Source: Caldimonas brevitalea | GTDB taxonomy: Bacteria; Pseudomonadota; Gammaproteobacteria; Burkholderiales; Burkholderiaceae_C | Assembly (NCBI RefSeq): GCF_001017435.1 | Contig: NZ_CP011371.1 | Span: forward strand, 62,001-126,000 | DNA: 64,000 nt | Direction: 5' to 3' | Shown: piece after piece, positions 37,904 through 44,897 of the stretch | How the letters are laid out: each line of letters begins with the position of its first letter | Numbering within the stretch: position 1 is the first letter of the stretch | The notes under the pieces: generated by a model | Database searches by the model: none | The model's input: only the letters and a program-made list of their open reading frames with translations | What the model was told of the DNA's origin: nothing | Program-made: the position numbers and the translations under genes

Positions 37904-38036
37904 CGAAAGGTCTTGCGGGGAAGCGCTGCCCAAGAAGCGGGCTGGCTCTGCGGGACCCGGGGTGCGCCAGAGGCCTGGAGCATCCGTATTGACGGGTGGC
38001 CGCCGCGGTGGGGAACCGCGTGCTACTCCCCTTTCG
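37904..38036 (-). ncRNA. yybP-ykoY (manganese) riboswitch
   Basis: Read on the minus strand. P1 is CGAAAGG (38036-38030) pairing with CCTTTCG (37910-37904). The conserved GGGGAGTAGC follows the 5' strand, the second box is CGTCAATACGG, and GCAAGACC lies just before the 3' P1 strand. A GC hairpin (ACGCGGT/ACCGCG) fills the variable arm. The element ends 35 nt before the TerC start and should switch the gene on when Mn2+ is high. Confidence 0.9.
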
Positions 38037-38045
38037 ACAGCAGGG

Positions 38046-38051
38046 AGTATG
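38046..38051 (-). promoter_or_regulatory. Candidate -10 box of the Mn2+ riboswitch transcript
   Basis: CATACT on the minus strand, about 9 nt before the riboswitch P1. No clear -35 hexamer. Confidence 0.4.
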
Positions 38052-38146
38052 CCTGGCCGCGCATGTCCCGGCATCTCCGGGGGCTTTTGCATGCACTGCG
38101 ATGGCGAGGCAGACTGTCCGCAGGCCAAGCTGATGATGGGGCTGAC

Positions 38147-38659
38147 ATGAAGAAGATCGTCGTGCTGTTGGACGATGCGGCTCACGCGCAGCAGCACCTG
38201 GTGTCGCGCCTGTGCGAGGTGCAGGGCGAGCGCTGCATCCTGGTGGCGTGTGCACCGCGGCTCACGCACCGCGCCTCGAAATGGATGTCGCATGGCTCGC
38301 GTGAACACTGGCGCAGCAAATGGGCGGCCAAGCTGTTCGGGCAGATGCGCCCCTGGCTGGAGCGCCAGGGTGTGGAGGCCGAAGCCCACCTTGCCAAGGG
38401 CCCCTTGCAAGAGCTGATGCAGGAGCTGGAGCCCGATGAACTGATCGATGTGCGGCGCCCCAAGCTCGAGACGGCCGCTGAGCCGGCGGTAGACCTGCCG
38501 CAGCGGCTCGACACACCTGCCGATGCCGAGCCGCAGAACGACGACTCCTCACAACCCTTGCCGGGCCCTGGCGTGCCCAGTGCCGGGCCGCGTCCCACCA
38601 CCTTGCGCTGCGTGCTGCTGGCCGGTCTCAGCGTGGGCCTCGCGATGCACGACCTTTGA
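38147..38659 (+). CDS. Hypothetical protein with USP-like N-terminus
   Basis: A 170-residue protein. The first ~100 residues (MKKIVVLLDDAAHAQQHLVS, then a QGVEAEAHLAKGPLQEL element) have the beta-alpha rhythm of universal-stress-type nucleotide-binding folds, but the ATP motif G-x2-G-x9-G is not visible. A Pro/Asp-rich linker (about 110-145) leads to a short hydrophobic C-terminus (LRCVLLAGLSVGLAMHDL). The gene diverges from the Mn2+-riboswitch TerC gene. I cannot assign a function. Confidence 0.6.
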   Translation: MKKIVVLLDDAAHAQQHLVSRLCEVQGERCILVACAPRLTHRASKWMSHGSREHWRSKWAAKLFGQMRPWLERQGVEAEAHLAKGPLQELMQELEPDELIDVRRPKLETAAEPAVDLPQRLDTPADAEPQNDDSSQPLPGPGVPSAGPRPTTLRCVLLAGLSVGLAMHDL

Positions 38660-38705
38660 TCCTGGATGCCCTGGGCCTGCAGAGGGCGGTGATATTCTCC
38701 CCGCC

Positions 38706-39053
38706 ATGAAGATCCTGGCCCGTTGGTTTTTGCTCGCCGCGGCGCTGCTGCTGGTGACCCATCTCTACCCTGGCGTCGAGGTTCGCAGCTTCACGGCGGC
38801 GCTGATTGCGGCCCTGGTGCTCGGCTTGCTCAACGCGGTGGTGCGGCCGGTGTTGTTCGTGTTGACACTGCCGGTGACGCTGATGACGCTGGGCTTGTTC
38901 CTGTTCGTGATCAACGCGCTGATGTTCTACTTCGCCGCCAACATCCTGGGCGGCCTCAACGTCACGGGCTTCACTGCGGCATTGATCGGCTCGTTGATCT
39001 ACAGCGCCTGCGGCATCGTCATCGAAGCGGCGCTCGACAGGGTGTTCGACTGA
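38706..39053 (+). CDS. Phage-holin-family-4-like small membrane protein
   Basis: A 115-residue protein with four hydrophobic segments and the motif LGLLNAVVRPVLFVLTLPVTLMTLG, characteristic of the PF04020 'phage holin 4' family. This is a chromosomal membrane protein family of unknown function, rarely phage-linked, and nothing else here is phage. A -10-like TATTCT ends 7 nt before ATG with no Shine-Dalgarno sequence, suggesting a leaderless mRNA. Confidence 0.88.
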   Translation: MKILARWFLLAAALLLVTHLYPGVEVRSFTAALIAALVLGLLNAVVRPVLFVLTLPVTLMTLGLFLFVINALMFYFAANILGGLNVTGFTAALIGSLIYSACGIVIEAALDRVFD

Positions 39054-39196
39054 GCACATCGCGGCAGGTTGATGCGCACAGCGCACGCGGGATGCGCAGC
39101 ACGAGCAGCGGCCGGCCCTGCCGGGTCCGACGCGTTTTGCGGGCACTCTGCTGACGACGGATCGCCAAGACCAACACCGTGGCCGGCGCTGTGCCG

Positions 39197-40789
39197 TCAG
39201 CCGCCCATCTCCTCCCGCACGCGCCGCCGCCATTCGGCTTCGAGCTGCTTCAGGCGTGCATCGACCACCGACGCTTCGATGAAATCACCCCGGCCCGGCT
39301 CGCGGGCCAGCTTCTGTGCCGCCCGCAGCCGGTCCATCGCGCCTTGCAGGTCGCCGGTGGCATAGCGTGCCTCGGCCTGCGCCCGCACCGCGCGCAAGGG
39401 CTGGCCGAGGCGCTCCCAGGCCTGTGCCAGCAGTTCCCAGGCCTGTGTGTCGGCCGCCTGCATGGACACCCAGGTCTGCAACTCCTCTGCCGTGCGCTTC
39501 AAGGCCGGGCTGGCCGCCGGGTGCGCCAGGCCGACCCGCGCCGCGAGCAGCTCGCTGGCACGCGAGCCATCGCCGCGCCAAGGCGCCAGCGCTGTTTCGG
39601 CCTGCTGCACGTCGCCGCGTGCCAGCGCCGCTTCGGTGCGCACGAAGGCGAGGCCGCGGCTCGCCCGGCTGTCACCCTTGGCGAGCTGCTCCGCGCGCGC
39701 GAGCGCGGTCTCGGCGGTGGGCCAGTCGCGCAGTTCGAGGGCGGCGTGGGCGCGGGTGGCCTCGGCCAACAAGCGCTCGGCGGGCTGTTGGGGCGCGACG
39801 TCGGGTGGGCGCAGCCAGGCGCGCCAGGCGTCGGGGCGCGGGTCCATGCGCACGCGCGCCCGGGCCTGCATCACCGCGTGCTCGAACGCCGATCGTGTCC
39901 CCAACCCGGCCGCTTTGGCGCTGCTGCTGCCACTGTTGCTGCGCGCGCGCGCCTCGCCGATCCGCTCGCTGGTGAGCGGGTGGGTGCGCAGATAGGGGTA
40001 GGCGCCGCTGTCGTTCAGCCGGGAGGTCTGCTGCAGACGCTCGAACATGCTGGCCATGCCGGCCGGTGAGAAACCGGCCTGCTCGAGCACGCCGAAGCCG
40101 ATGCGGTCGGCCTCGCGTTCCATGTCGCGCGAGAAGTTGAGCTGGCCCTGCAGGGCCACCGCCTGGCCGCCGGTCATCAAGGCGTTGGCAGCCTCGGGGC
40201 TGCGGCTCGCGGCCAGCATGCCGACGATCATCGACGCCAGCGCCACCAGCGATTGCTGCTTGCTCTTGGCCAGGCTGCGCGCGATGTGGCGCTGGGTCAC
40301 GTGCGACAACTCGTGGGCCAGCACCGAGGCGAGTTCGTCGCGGCTGCCGGTGGTGGCGATCAGCCCCAGGTGGACGCCGACATAGCCGCCGGGCAGCGCG
40401 AAGGCGTTGACGGTGCGGTCGCGCACCAGGAATGCCTGCCACGCGAAGCGGTCTTCCAGCTCGTTCGACAGCTCGCCACGGGCCCGGGCCGCGCCGAGCA
40501 GCGGCTGCCACAGCGACTGCAGGTAGTCGCCCAGCAAGGGGTCGTCGTGGTAGAGCGGGTCGCGCCGGATCTCCGCCATGATGCGGTCGCCCAGTTGGCG
40601 CTCGGCGGCGACGCCGAATTCGCCGGAAACACTGTCGCCGAGGGCGGGGAGGTCGTTCTGGGCCTGGGCGGCGGGTGTCAACGCGGGTGCGGCGGGGAAC
40701 AGCAGCGCGAAGGAGAGAGCCAGCGGGCCCCAGGTGGGGCGCCGGTGGGGGCGTGCAGCGATGGTGGCTTCGGCAATGTGGCGTGGCAA
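39197..40789 (-). CDS. bepA: BepA-like M48 metalloprotease with TPR domain
   Basis: A 530-residue periplasmic protease. After a signal segment ([25 protein letters not shown]) comes the M48 domain with [11 protein letters not shown] (HExxH) and the third ligand in [10 protein letters not shown], then a C-terminal helical TPR region (about 330-520) with repeated AL.RAE..A and [14 protein letters not shown] units. BepA assembles or degrades stalled outer-membrane proteins such as LptD. No ATG fits the N-terminus; TTG 40789, preceded by AGGGAAG, is the best start, since the longer frame runs antisense through moaC. Confidence 0.87.
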   Translation of the reverse strand: MPRHIAEATIAARPHRRPTWGPLALSFALLFPAAPALTPAAQAQNDLPALGDSVSGEFGVAAERQLGDRIMAEIRRDPLYHDDPLLGDYLQSLWQPLLGAARARGELSNELEDRFAWQAFLVRDRTVNAFALPGGYVGVHLGLIATTGSRDELASVLAHELSHVTQRHIARSLAKSKQQSLVALASMIVGMLAASRSPEAANALMTGGQAVALQGQLNFSRDMEREADRIGFGVLEQAGFSPAGMASMFERLQQTSRLNDSGAYPYLRTHPLTSERIGEARARSNSGSSSAKAAGLGTRSAFEHAVMQARARVRMDPRPDAWRAWLRPPDVAPQQPAERLLAEATRAHAALELRDWPTAETALARAEQLAKGDSRASRGLAFVRTEAALARGDVQQAETALAPWRGDGSRASELLAARVGLAHPAASPALKRTAEELQTWVSMQAADTQAWELLAQAWERLGQPLRAVRAQAEARYATGDLQGAMDRLRAAQKLAREPGRGDFIEASVVDARLKQLEAEWRRRVREEMGG

Positions 40790-40885
40790 CTCGGTCTTCC
40801 CTGTGGCAACGAACTCCTTGGAGCCGCGCAGCGGCGCCGCGTTCAATCGGCGACGACGGCCGGCAGGCCCTATCATGCCAAAGCC

Positions 40886-41404
40886 ATGCAAGCCACCGAC
40901 CCGCCCACCCCGCCGACTGGCGCCCTCACCCACTTCGACGCGCAGGGCCAGGCCCATATGGTGGACGTGGCGTCCAAGGACGTGACGCACCGCGTCGCGC
41001 TGGCGCAGGGTTACATCGAGATGGAGCCCGCCACCTTGCAGCTGGTGACGTCCGGCACCGCGAAGAAGGGCGACGTGCTGGGGGTGGCCCGTATCGCCGC
41101 GATCCAGGCGGCCAAGCGCACGGCCGACTTGATCCCCTTGTGCCATCCGCTGCCGCTGACGCGGGTCGCGGTGGAGTTCGTCGTCGATGCCTTGGGCGCG
41201 CGCGTCGAGTGCCGCGCCCAGGTGGAGACGCTGGGGCGCACCGGCGTCGAGATGGAAGCCCTCACCGCGGTGCAGATCGGGCTGCTGACGATCTACGACA
41301 TGTGCAAGGCGGTGGACCGCGGCATGACCATCACCGGCGTGCGGGTGCTGGAGAAGCACGGCGGCAAGTCGGGCAGCTTCGTCGCTGCGACGGGCGGCGG
41401 CTGA
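40886..41404 (+). CDS. moaC: Cyclic pyranopterin monophosphate synthase
   Basis: A 172-residue MoaC of the molybdenum cofactor pathway, acting after MoaA. Typical blocks are [47 protein letters not shown], and [22 protein letters not shown] with the catalytic Asp/Lys of DMCK. No other moa gene is adjacent. A -10-like TATCAT ends 9 nt upstream of the ATG and no Shine-Dalgarno sequence is visible. Divergent from the BepA-like gene (96 bp). Confidence 0.96.
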   Translation: MQATDPPTPPTGALTHFDAQGQAHMVDVASKDVTHRVALAQGYIEMEPATLQLVTSGTAKKGDVLGVARIAAIQAAKRTADLIPLCHPLPLTRVAVEFVVDALGARVECRAQVETLGRTGVEMEALTAVQIGLLTIYDMCKAVDRGMTITGVRVLEKHGGKSGSFVAATGGG

Positions 41405-41441
41405 GCGGCCCTGCAGGCCGCAGGCGGTCACGCCCGGTCCG

Positions 41442-43193
41442 TCACTCGAAGTCTTTCCAGGTCAGGCGGACCGGTGTCAGGTCGCACTGGAACGGGGGGT
41501 CGCTGCCCGCGGCTGGAGGCGCCTCGCAAGGCGCGAAAAATTCGTCGCCGAGGGGATGGCGAAACTCACGCAGCCGCTGGGCGACATACACCGCCTTGTC
41601 GCGCTCACCGCGCTCGGCCAGCGCTTTTGCATAGGCCACCATCAGGCGCGCGTCGATGAGCTTGTGCAAGGGGCGGTCGAAGGCGTCGAAGACGTCGGAC
41701 GGCCGACTCGCGGTCGTCACCGCGGCGTAGTCGGCGTGGTGACCGAGCAAGGGGCTGCGCTGGCCGAGGCGGATGCGCTCGGTCAGCGGCCGCAGCCCTG
41801 CCGCGCCATGGGGGGCGAAGATCTGCACGATAGGCTCATACGACCACGCCGCGTAGGCCGCGCCGGCCACCATCATGGCAGCGACCATCCGGAACAGCGG
41901 CGCCTTGACACCCCGGTCATGCGGCTGTCCGTCCAGTTCCTCGTGCCGGGGGCCGCCGGCGCCGAGGTAGACCCCGAGCAGCAGCGCCGTCGGCAACAGG
42001 AAATAGGGATACCAGAGCGGGTATTCGAGCAGGCTGTGCACCAGCACCAGCCCCAGCATCGCCGCCGCCGTCGTCGAGCTGAGCGCATGTTGCGGGTGGG
42101 GGTGCACCAGCCCGCGCCGGGCTCGCCACACCAGCCAGCCGAACAGGACGACGAGCGCCGCCGTCGCCGGCAGGCCCAGCTCGACGGCCAGCTGCAGCAC
42201 CAGGTTGTGGGTGTGGTCGAAGAAGGCGATGGGCCGGTCGGGGAAGGCCGTCAGCGTCCAGGCGAAGTTGAAATTGCCCCAGCCGACGCCGGTCCACGGG
42301 TTGTCGCGGATCAGCGCCAGCGTGTTGGACCAGATCGCGAAGCGCGAGCTGCTGATGTCGCTGCCGCTCGACAGACGGGCTTCGCCGAAGTAGACGACAC
42401 CGCCCAGGTGGCCCCAGGCCCAGACTGCGGCGGTCCAGAACACGGCCGCGGGCAAGGTGGCCATGAGGGTGATCCGCACCGGCCACGGCAAGCGCCGGTC
42501 GACGAGGCCCCAGGCAGCGAGCATCACCAGCATCAGCAGGCCCATGCGCGAGCCGGTCAACACCAGGCCGAGCACCAGCACGGCTTGCAGGCTCAGCAGC
42601 GCCGTGAGCGGCCAGCGGCGGCCCTGCCCCAGCCAGGCCAGCGCGCAAAGGGCCAGGCTGAGCACGGTGGCGAGTTGGTTGGGTTGACGCAGGTTGCCCA
42701 CGGCGCGGCCGGCGGTGGCCGGTGTTGCGATCAACCAGGGTGGGGCGAGGGTCGGGGCGAGGTATTGGAGCAAGCCGATCAGCGCGCCGGTGACGCCGGC
42801 GGCGAGCACCGCTGCGGCGATGCTGGTCATCAGGACGTCCGGGCAACGGCGTGCGCTGGAGGCCGCGGCGACGGTGAGCGCCAGTGCGGAGACGGCCAGC
42901 AGCACCGAGGCGGGGAGCAGGCCCGGCAGCACGGTGCCGATGAGGACGCCGGCGAGGGCGGGCAGCGCGGCGGTGGCCAGGGGCTGAGGAGGCTGCCGTG
43001 TGACGCCGTCAGTTCGCGCGCGGCTGAGGGGGCCGCTGCCCACGGCGGCAAGATGCCACAGCAGCAGGCCCATGCCCGCGACGCTGAAGATCGCGTTGTA
43101 GAAGACGGTGGAGGGAGCACGCGAGGCGGCCACCCAGGTGGGCGCCGCGATGGCCAGCAGATAGGGCCATGGGAGGCGGTTGAGAGACGGCAC
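41442..43193 (-). CDS. pglL: PglL-like O-oligosaccharyltransferase / O-antigen ligase (Wzy_C)
   Basis: A 583-residue polytopic membrane protein. About ten segments precede a periplasmic loop with NPWTGVGWGNFNFAW and the conserved His in FFDHTHNLVLQLAVELGLP, then HSLLEYPLWYPYFLLP typical of the Wzy_C_2/PglL group. A ~120-residue C-terminal soluble portion follows. Being immediately downstream of a pilin gene suggests it transfers glycans to that pilin (inference from TfpO/PglL precedents). A strong terminator separates the two, so it must have its own promoter or rely on read-through. Confidence 0.86.
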   Translation of the reverse strand: MPSLNRLPWPYLLAIAAPTWVAASRAPSTVFYNAIFSVAGMGLLLWHLAAVGSGPLSRARTDGVTRQPPQPLATAALPALAGVLIGTVLPGLLPASVLLAVSALALTVAAASSARRCPDVLMTSIAAAVLAAGVTGALIGLLQYLAPTLAPPWLIATPATAGRAVGNLRQPNQLATVLSLALCALAWLGQGRRWPLTALLSLQAVLVLGLVLTGSRMGLLMLVMLAAWGLVDRRLPWPVRITLMATLPAAVFWTAAVWAWGHLGGVVYFGEARLSSGSDISSSRFAIWSNTLALIRDNPWTGVGWGNFNFAWTLTAFPDRPIAFFDHTHNLVLQLAVELGLPATAALVVLFGWLVWRARRGLVHPHPQHALSSTTAAAMLGLVLVHSLLEYPLWYPYFLLPTALLLGVYLGAGGPRHEELDGQPHDRGVKAPLFRMVAAMMVAGAAYAAWSYEPIVQIFAPHGAAGLRPLTERIRLGQRSPLLGHHADYAAVTTASRPSDVFDAFDRPLHKLIDARLMVAYAKALAERGERDKAVYVAQRLREFRHPLGDEFFAPCEAPPAAGSDPPFQCDLTPVRLTWKDFE

Positions 43194-43272
43194 CGCGTGA
43201 TTGTGCAGGAGAGCGAGGCCTAGCGCGGGGACGCGCTTCGCCGATGGCTTCTAGCTCGAACCGCTCAAAAGA

Positions 43273-43298
43273 AAAACGCCTGCGTCAGCAGGCGTTTT
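43273..43298 (-). terminator. Terminator of the pilin gene
   Basis: AAAACGCCTGC-GTCA-GCAGGCGTTTT, 11-bp perfect stem, bidirectional. A second 7-bp hairpin (GGGAGCA/TGCTCCC, 43305-43326) lies between it and the pilin stop. Confidence 0.93.
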
Positions 43299-43380
43299 CA
43301 AGGCGGGAGCACCTTGTAATGCTCCCTAGAGGCGCAACGGCTGGTGAGGGGTCCTCATCTAGCCAGTCACACCCTTATGA

Positions 43381-43926
43381 TTACTTGCACTCGTTAGGAG
43401 CAAAGCGGGCAGGCAGGGTACCGGCGACCGGGTTGAGCAGATCGCGAGTGGTGGCACTGCTGTTGGCGTCAGATGCGCAAGCCCAGTCCACCGAACCGGT
43501 GGCACCGGCGGCGGCGGCGCTCAAGCGGGTGATCGTGCCGGCTGCGTTGAGGTAAGGGGTCAGAACGATGGTGCGCGCATCCGCGATGGTGCCGATGTTT
43601 TCTTCGCGGTATTCGATCGTGATCACGCCAGTGGTGCCGTCGATGCGAATCTCTTCGACGTACTTGGACTCCGGGGGAGCGGCGGCCACTTGGGTCGCGT
43701 AGGCCGCAACGCCAGCCATGCCGTCCGAAGCGTACATGCTAGACATGTCAGCCTTCAGCGCGCTGGCCAGGCTGAGACCTTCCGTGATCTTCGCGCGCAC
43801 GGTGTAGTCCTGGTACGCGGGCAGGGCCACGGCAGCCAGGATACCGATGATCGCCACGACGATCATCAGTTCGATCAGCGTGAAGCCCTTTTGGGCGGCG
43901 CGCTTCAGAGACTTCATCTGCTTCAT
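43381..43926 (-). CDS. pilA: Type IV pilin
   Basis: A 181-residue type IVa major pilin precursor. A short basic leader ending KG is cut before [28 protein letters not shown] by prepilin peptidase; Glu5 is present. The C-terminal part has one Cys pair (WACAS and NECK) making the D-region disulfide loop. AAGGAG six bases upstream sets ATG 43926. A sigma-54 promoter lies at 43965-43980. An O-oligosaccharyltransferase gene follows, so the Ser/Thr-rich area may be glycosylated. It could be PilA or PilE by nomenclature. Confidence 0.96.
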   Translation of the reverse strand: MKQMKSLKRAAQKGFTLIELMIVVAIIGILAAVALPAYQDYTVRAKITEGLSLASALKADMSSMYASDGMAGVAAYATQVAAAPPESKYVEEIRIDGTTGVITIEYREENIGTIADARTIVLTPYLNAAGTITRLSAAAAGATGSVDWACASDANSSATTRDLLNPVAGTLPARFAPNECK

Positions 43927-43964
43927 ATCGACTCCTTCAGTGTTAGGGGAAGCGCTTTAATCAA

Positions 43965-43980
43965 TGCAGGCCGTGTGCCA
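43965..43980 (-). promoter_or_regulatory. Sigma-54 promoter of pilA
   Basis: On the minus strand, TGGCACACGGCCTGCA: GG and GC elements 10 bp apart, matching the TGGCAC-N5-TTGCA consensus except one base. It lies 39 bp upstream of the start codon. Confidence 0.85.
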
Positions 43981-43999
43981 GGTATCCAGGCCTGTAATC

Positions 44000-44024
44000 T
44001 TGTGACTTCCTGCACGTTTGTGAC
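44000..44024 (-). promoter_or_regulatory. Direct repeat upstream of the sigma-54 promoter
   Basis: Two GTCACAA heptamers (44000-44006 and 44018-44024 on the minus strand), 18 bp apart, upstream of the -24 element. They are candidate activator (PilR-like) sites. Confidence 0.4.
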
Positions 44025-44108
44025 AGAGCGGGCCGCAAACGTAAGACGGGACCTGTCATCACGACAGACGGGATGACAATTCCCGTCACTCCGCTACAAA
44101 CAAACGCG

Positions 44109-44870
44109 TCAGACGTCGAAGCGCTGGCCGGCTTGCAGATGGGCCAGACGGTGCCCGGTGCCGATGCAGCGCGTCTGCGCCTCGATGCCGGCGTGCTCGC
44201 CGGGTTTGGTGTGCGTGATGTAGACCGGCACCTCGGCCGGCACCTGGCGCAGTTCTTCGGCGAGCAGAGTGGGCGCCAGGTGTTTGCTCAGCCGGGCGAG
44301 CTCCAGTTCGCCGTCGGCGAACGCGGTTTCGATCACCAGCATCTCGATGCGGCGGTCGGCGAGCAGCGGCCACAGCGCCGGGTTGGGCCCGGTGTCGCCG
44401 GTGTAGACCCACCAGCCGTTGTCGCCCTCGACGGCGTAGCCGACCGCGGGCACCGTGTGCTGCGCCGGCAGCACCTCGACCTGTTTGCCGCCCACCTCGA
44501 GCCGCTGGCCCACGTCGACGGGCACAAAGCGCAGCACGGGGTGTTCAGGCGTCGGCAACACCGTGAAATCGGGCCAGATGACCCAGTTGAGCACGTGCGC
44601 GCGCAGCGCGTCGATGGTCTGCTGTAGCGCGTAGACCGTGATGGGCTGGCGGCGCCGGCTCATCACGCTGTCGGCCAGCAGCGGAATCGAGACGATGTGA
44701 TCCAGGTGCGAGTGGCTGAGCAGGATATGGTCGACGGCGGCCAGCTCGTCCAGCGTCAGGTCGCCCACCCCGGTGCCGGCGTCGACGAGCAAGTCGTGGT
44801 CGAGCAGGAACGACGTGGTCTTGCATCCTGCTGCAATGGCCCCCGAGCAACCTAATACTCGGACTTTCAT
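44109..44870 (-). CDS. Class II 3',5'-cyclic-nucleotide phosphodiesterase (MBL fold)
   Basis: A 253-residue metallo-hydrolase. The motif HSHLDHIVSIP is the H-x-H-L-D-H signature of class II cyclic-nucleotide phosphodiesterases (PF02112), with further ligands in VYTGDTGPN, ETAFADGE and the YITHTKPGEH segment. N-terminal MKVRVLGCSGAI is standard. It would hydrolyse cAMP or cGMP to the 5'-monophosphate. It starts 27 bp after a CHASE2 nucleotide cyclase gene on the same strand, so synthesis and degradation are encoded together. This context supports the PDE call over a generic MBL hydrolase. Confidence 0.86.
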   Translation of the reverse strand: MKVRVLGCSGAIAAGCKTTSFLLDHDLLVDAGTGVGDLTLDELAAVDHILLSHSHLDHIVSIPLLADSVMSRRRQPITVYALQQTIDALRAHVLNWVIWPDFTVLPTPEHPVLRFVPVDVGQRLEVGGKQVEVLPAQHTVPAVGYAVEGDNGWWVYTGDTGPNPALWPLLADRRIEMLVIETAFADGELELARLSKHLAPTLLAEELRQVPAEVPVYITHTKPGEHAGIEAQTRCIGTGHRLAHLQAGQRFDV

Positions 44871-44897
44871 CCCGAGAGAGCTTTCTTTCTTGGTGAT

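Noticed and set aside
38706..39053. Prophage remnant suggested by the 'phage holin' family name
   Set aside because: PF04020 proteins are common chromosomal membrane proteins, and no integrase, lysin, capsid or att repeat is nearby.
40790..41431. N-terminal ~214-codon extension of the BepA-like gene
   Set aside because: It runs antisense through moaC, which is unmistakable. TTG 40789 with AGGGAAG upstream gives a proper signal peptide.
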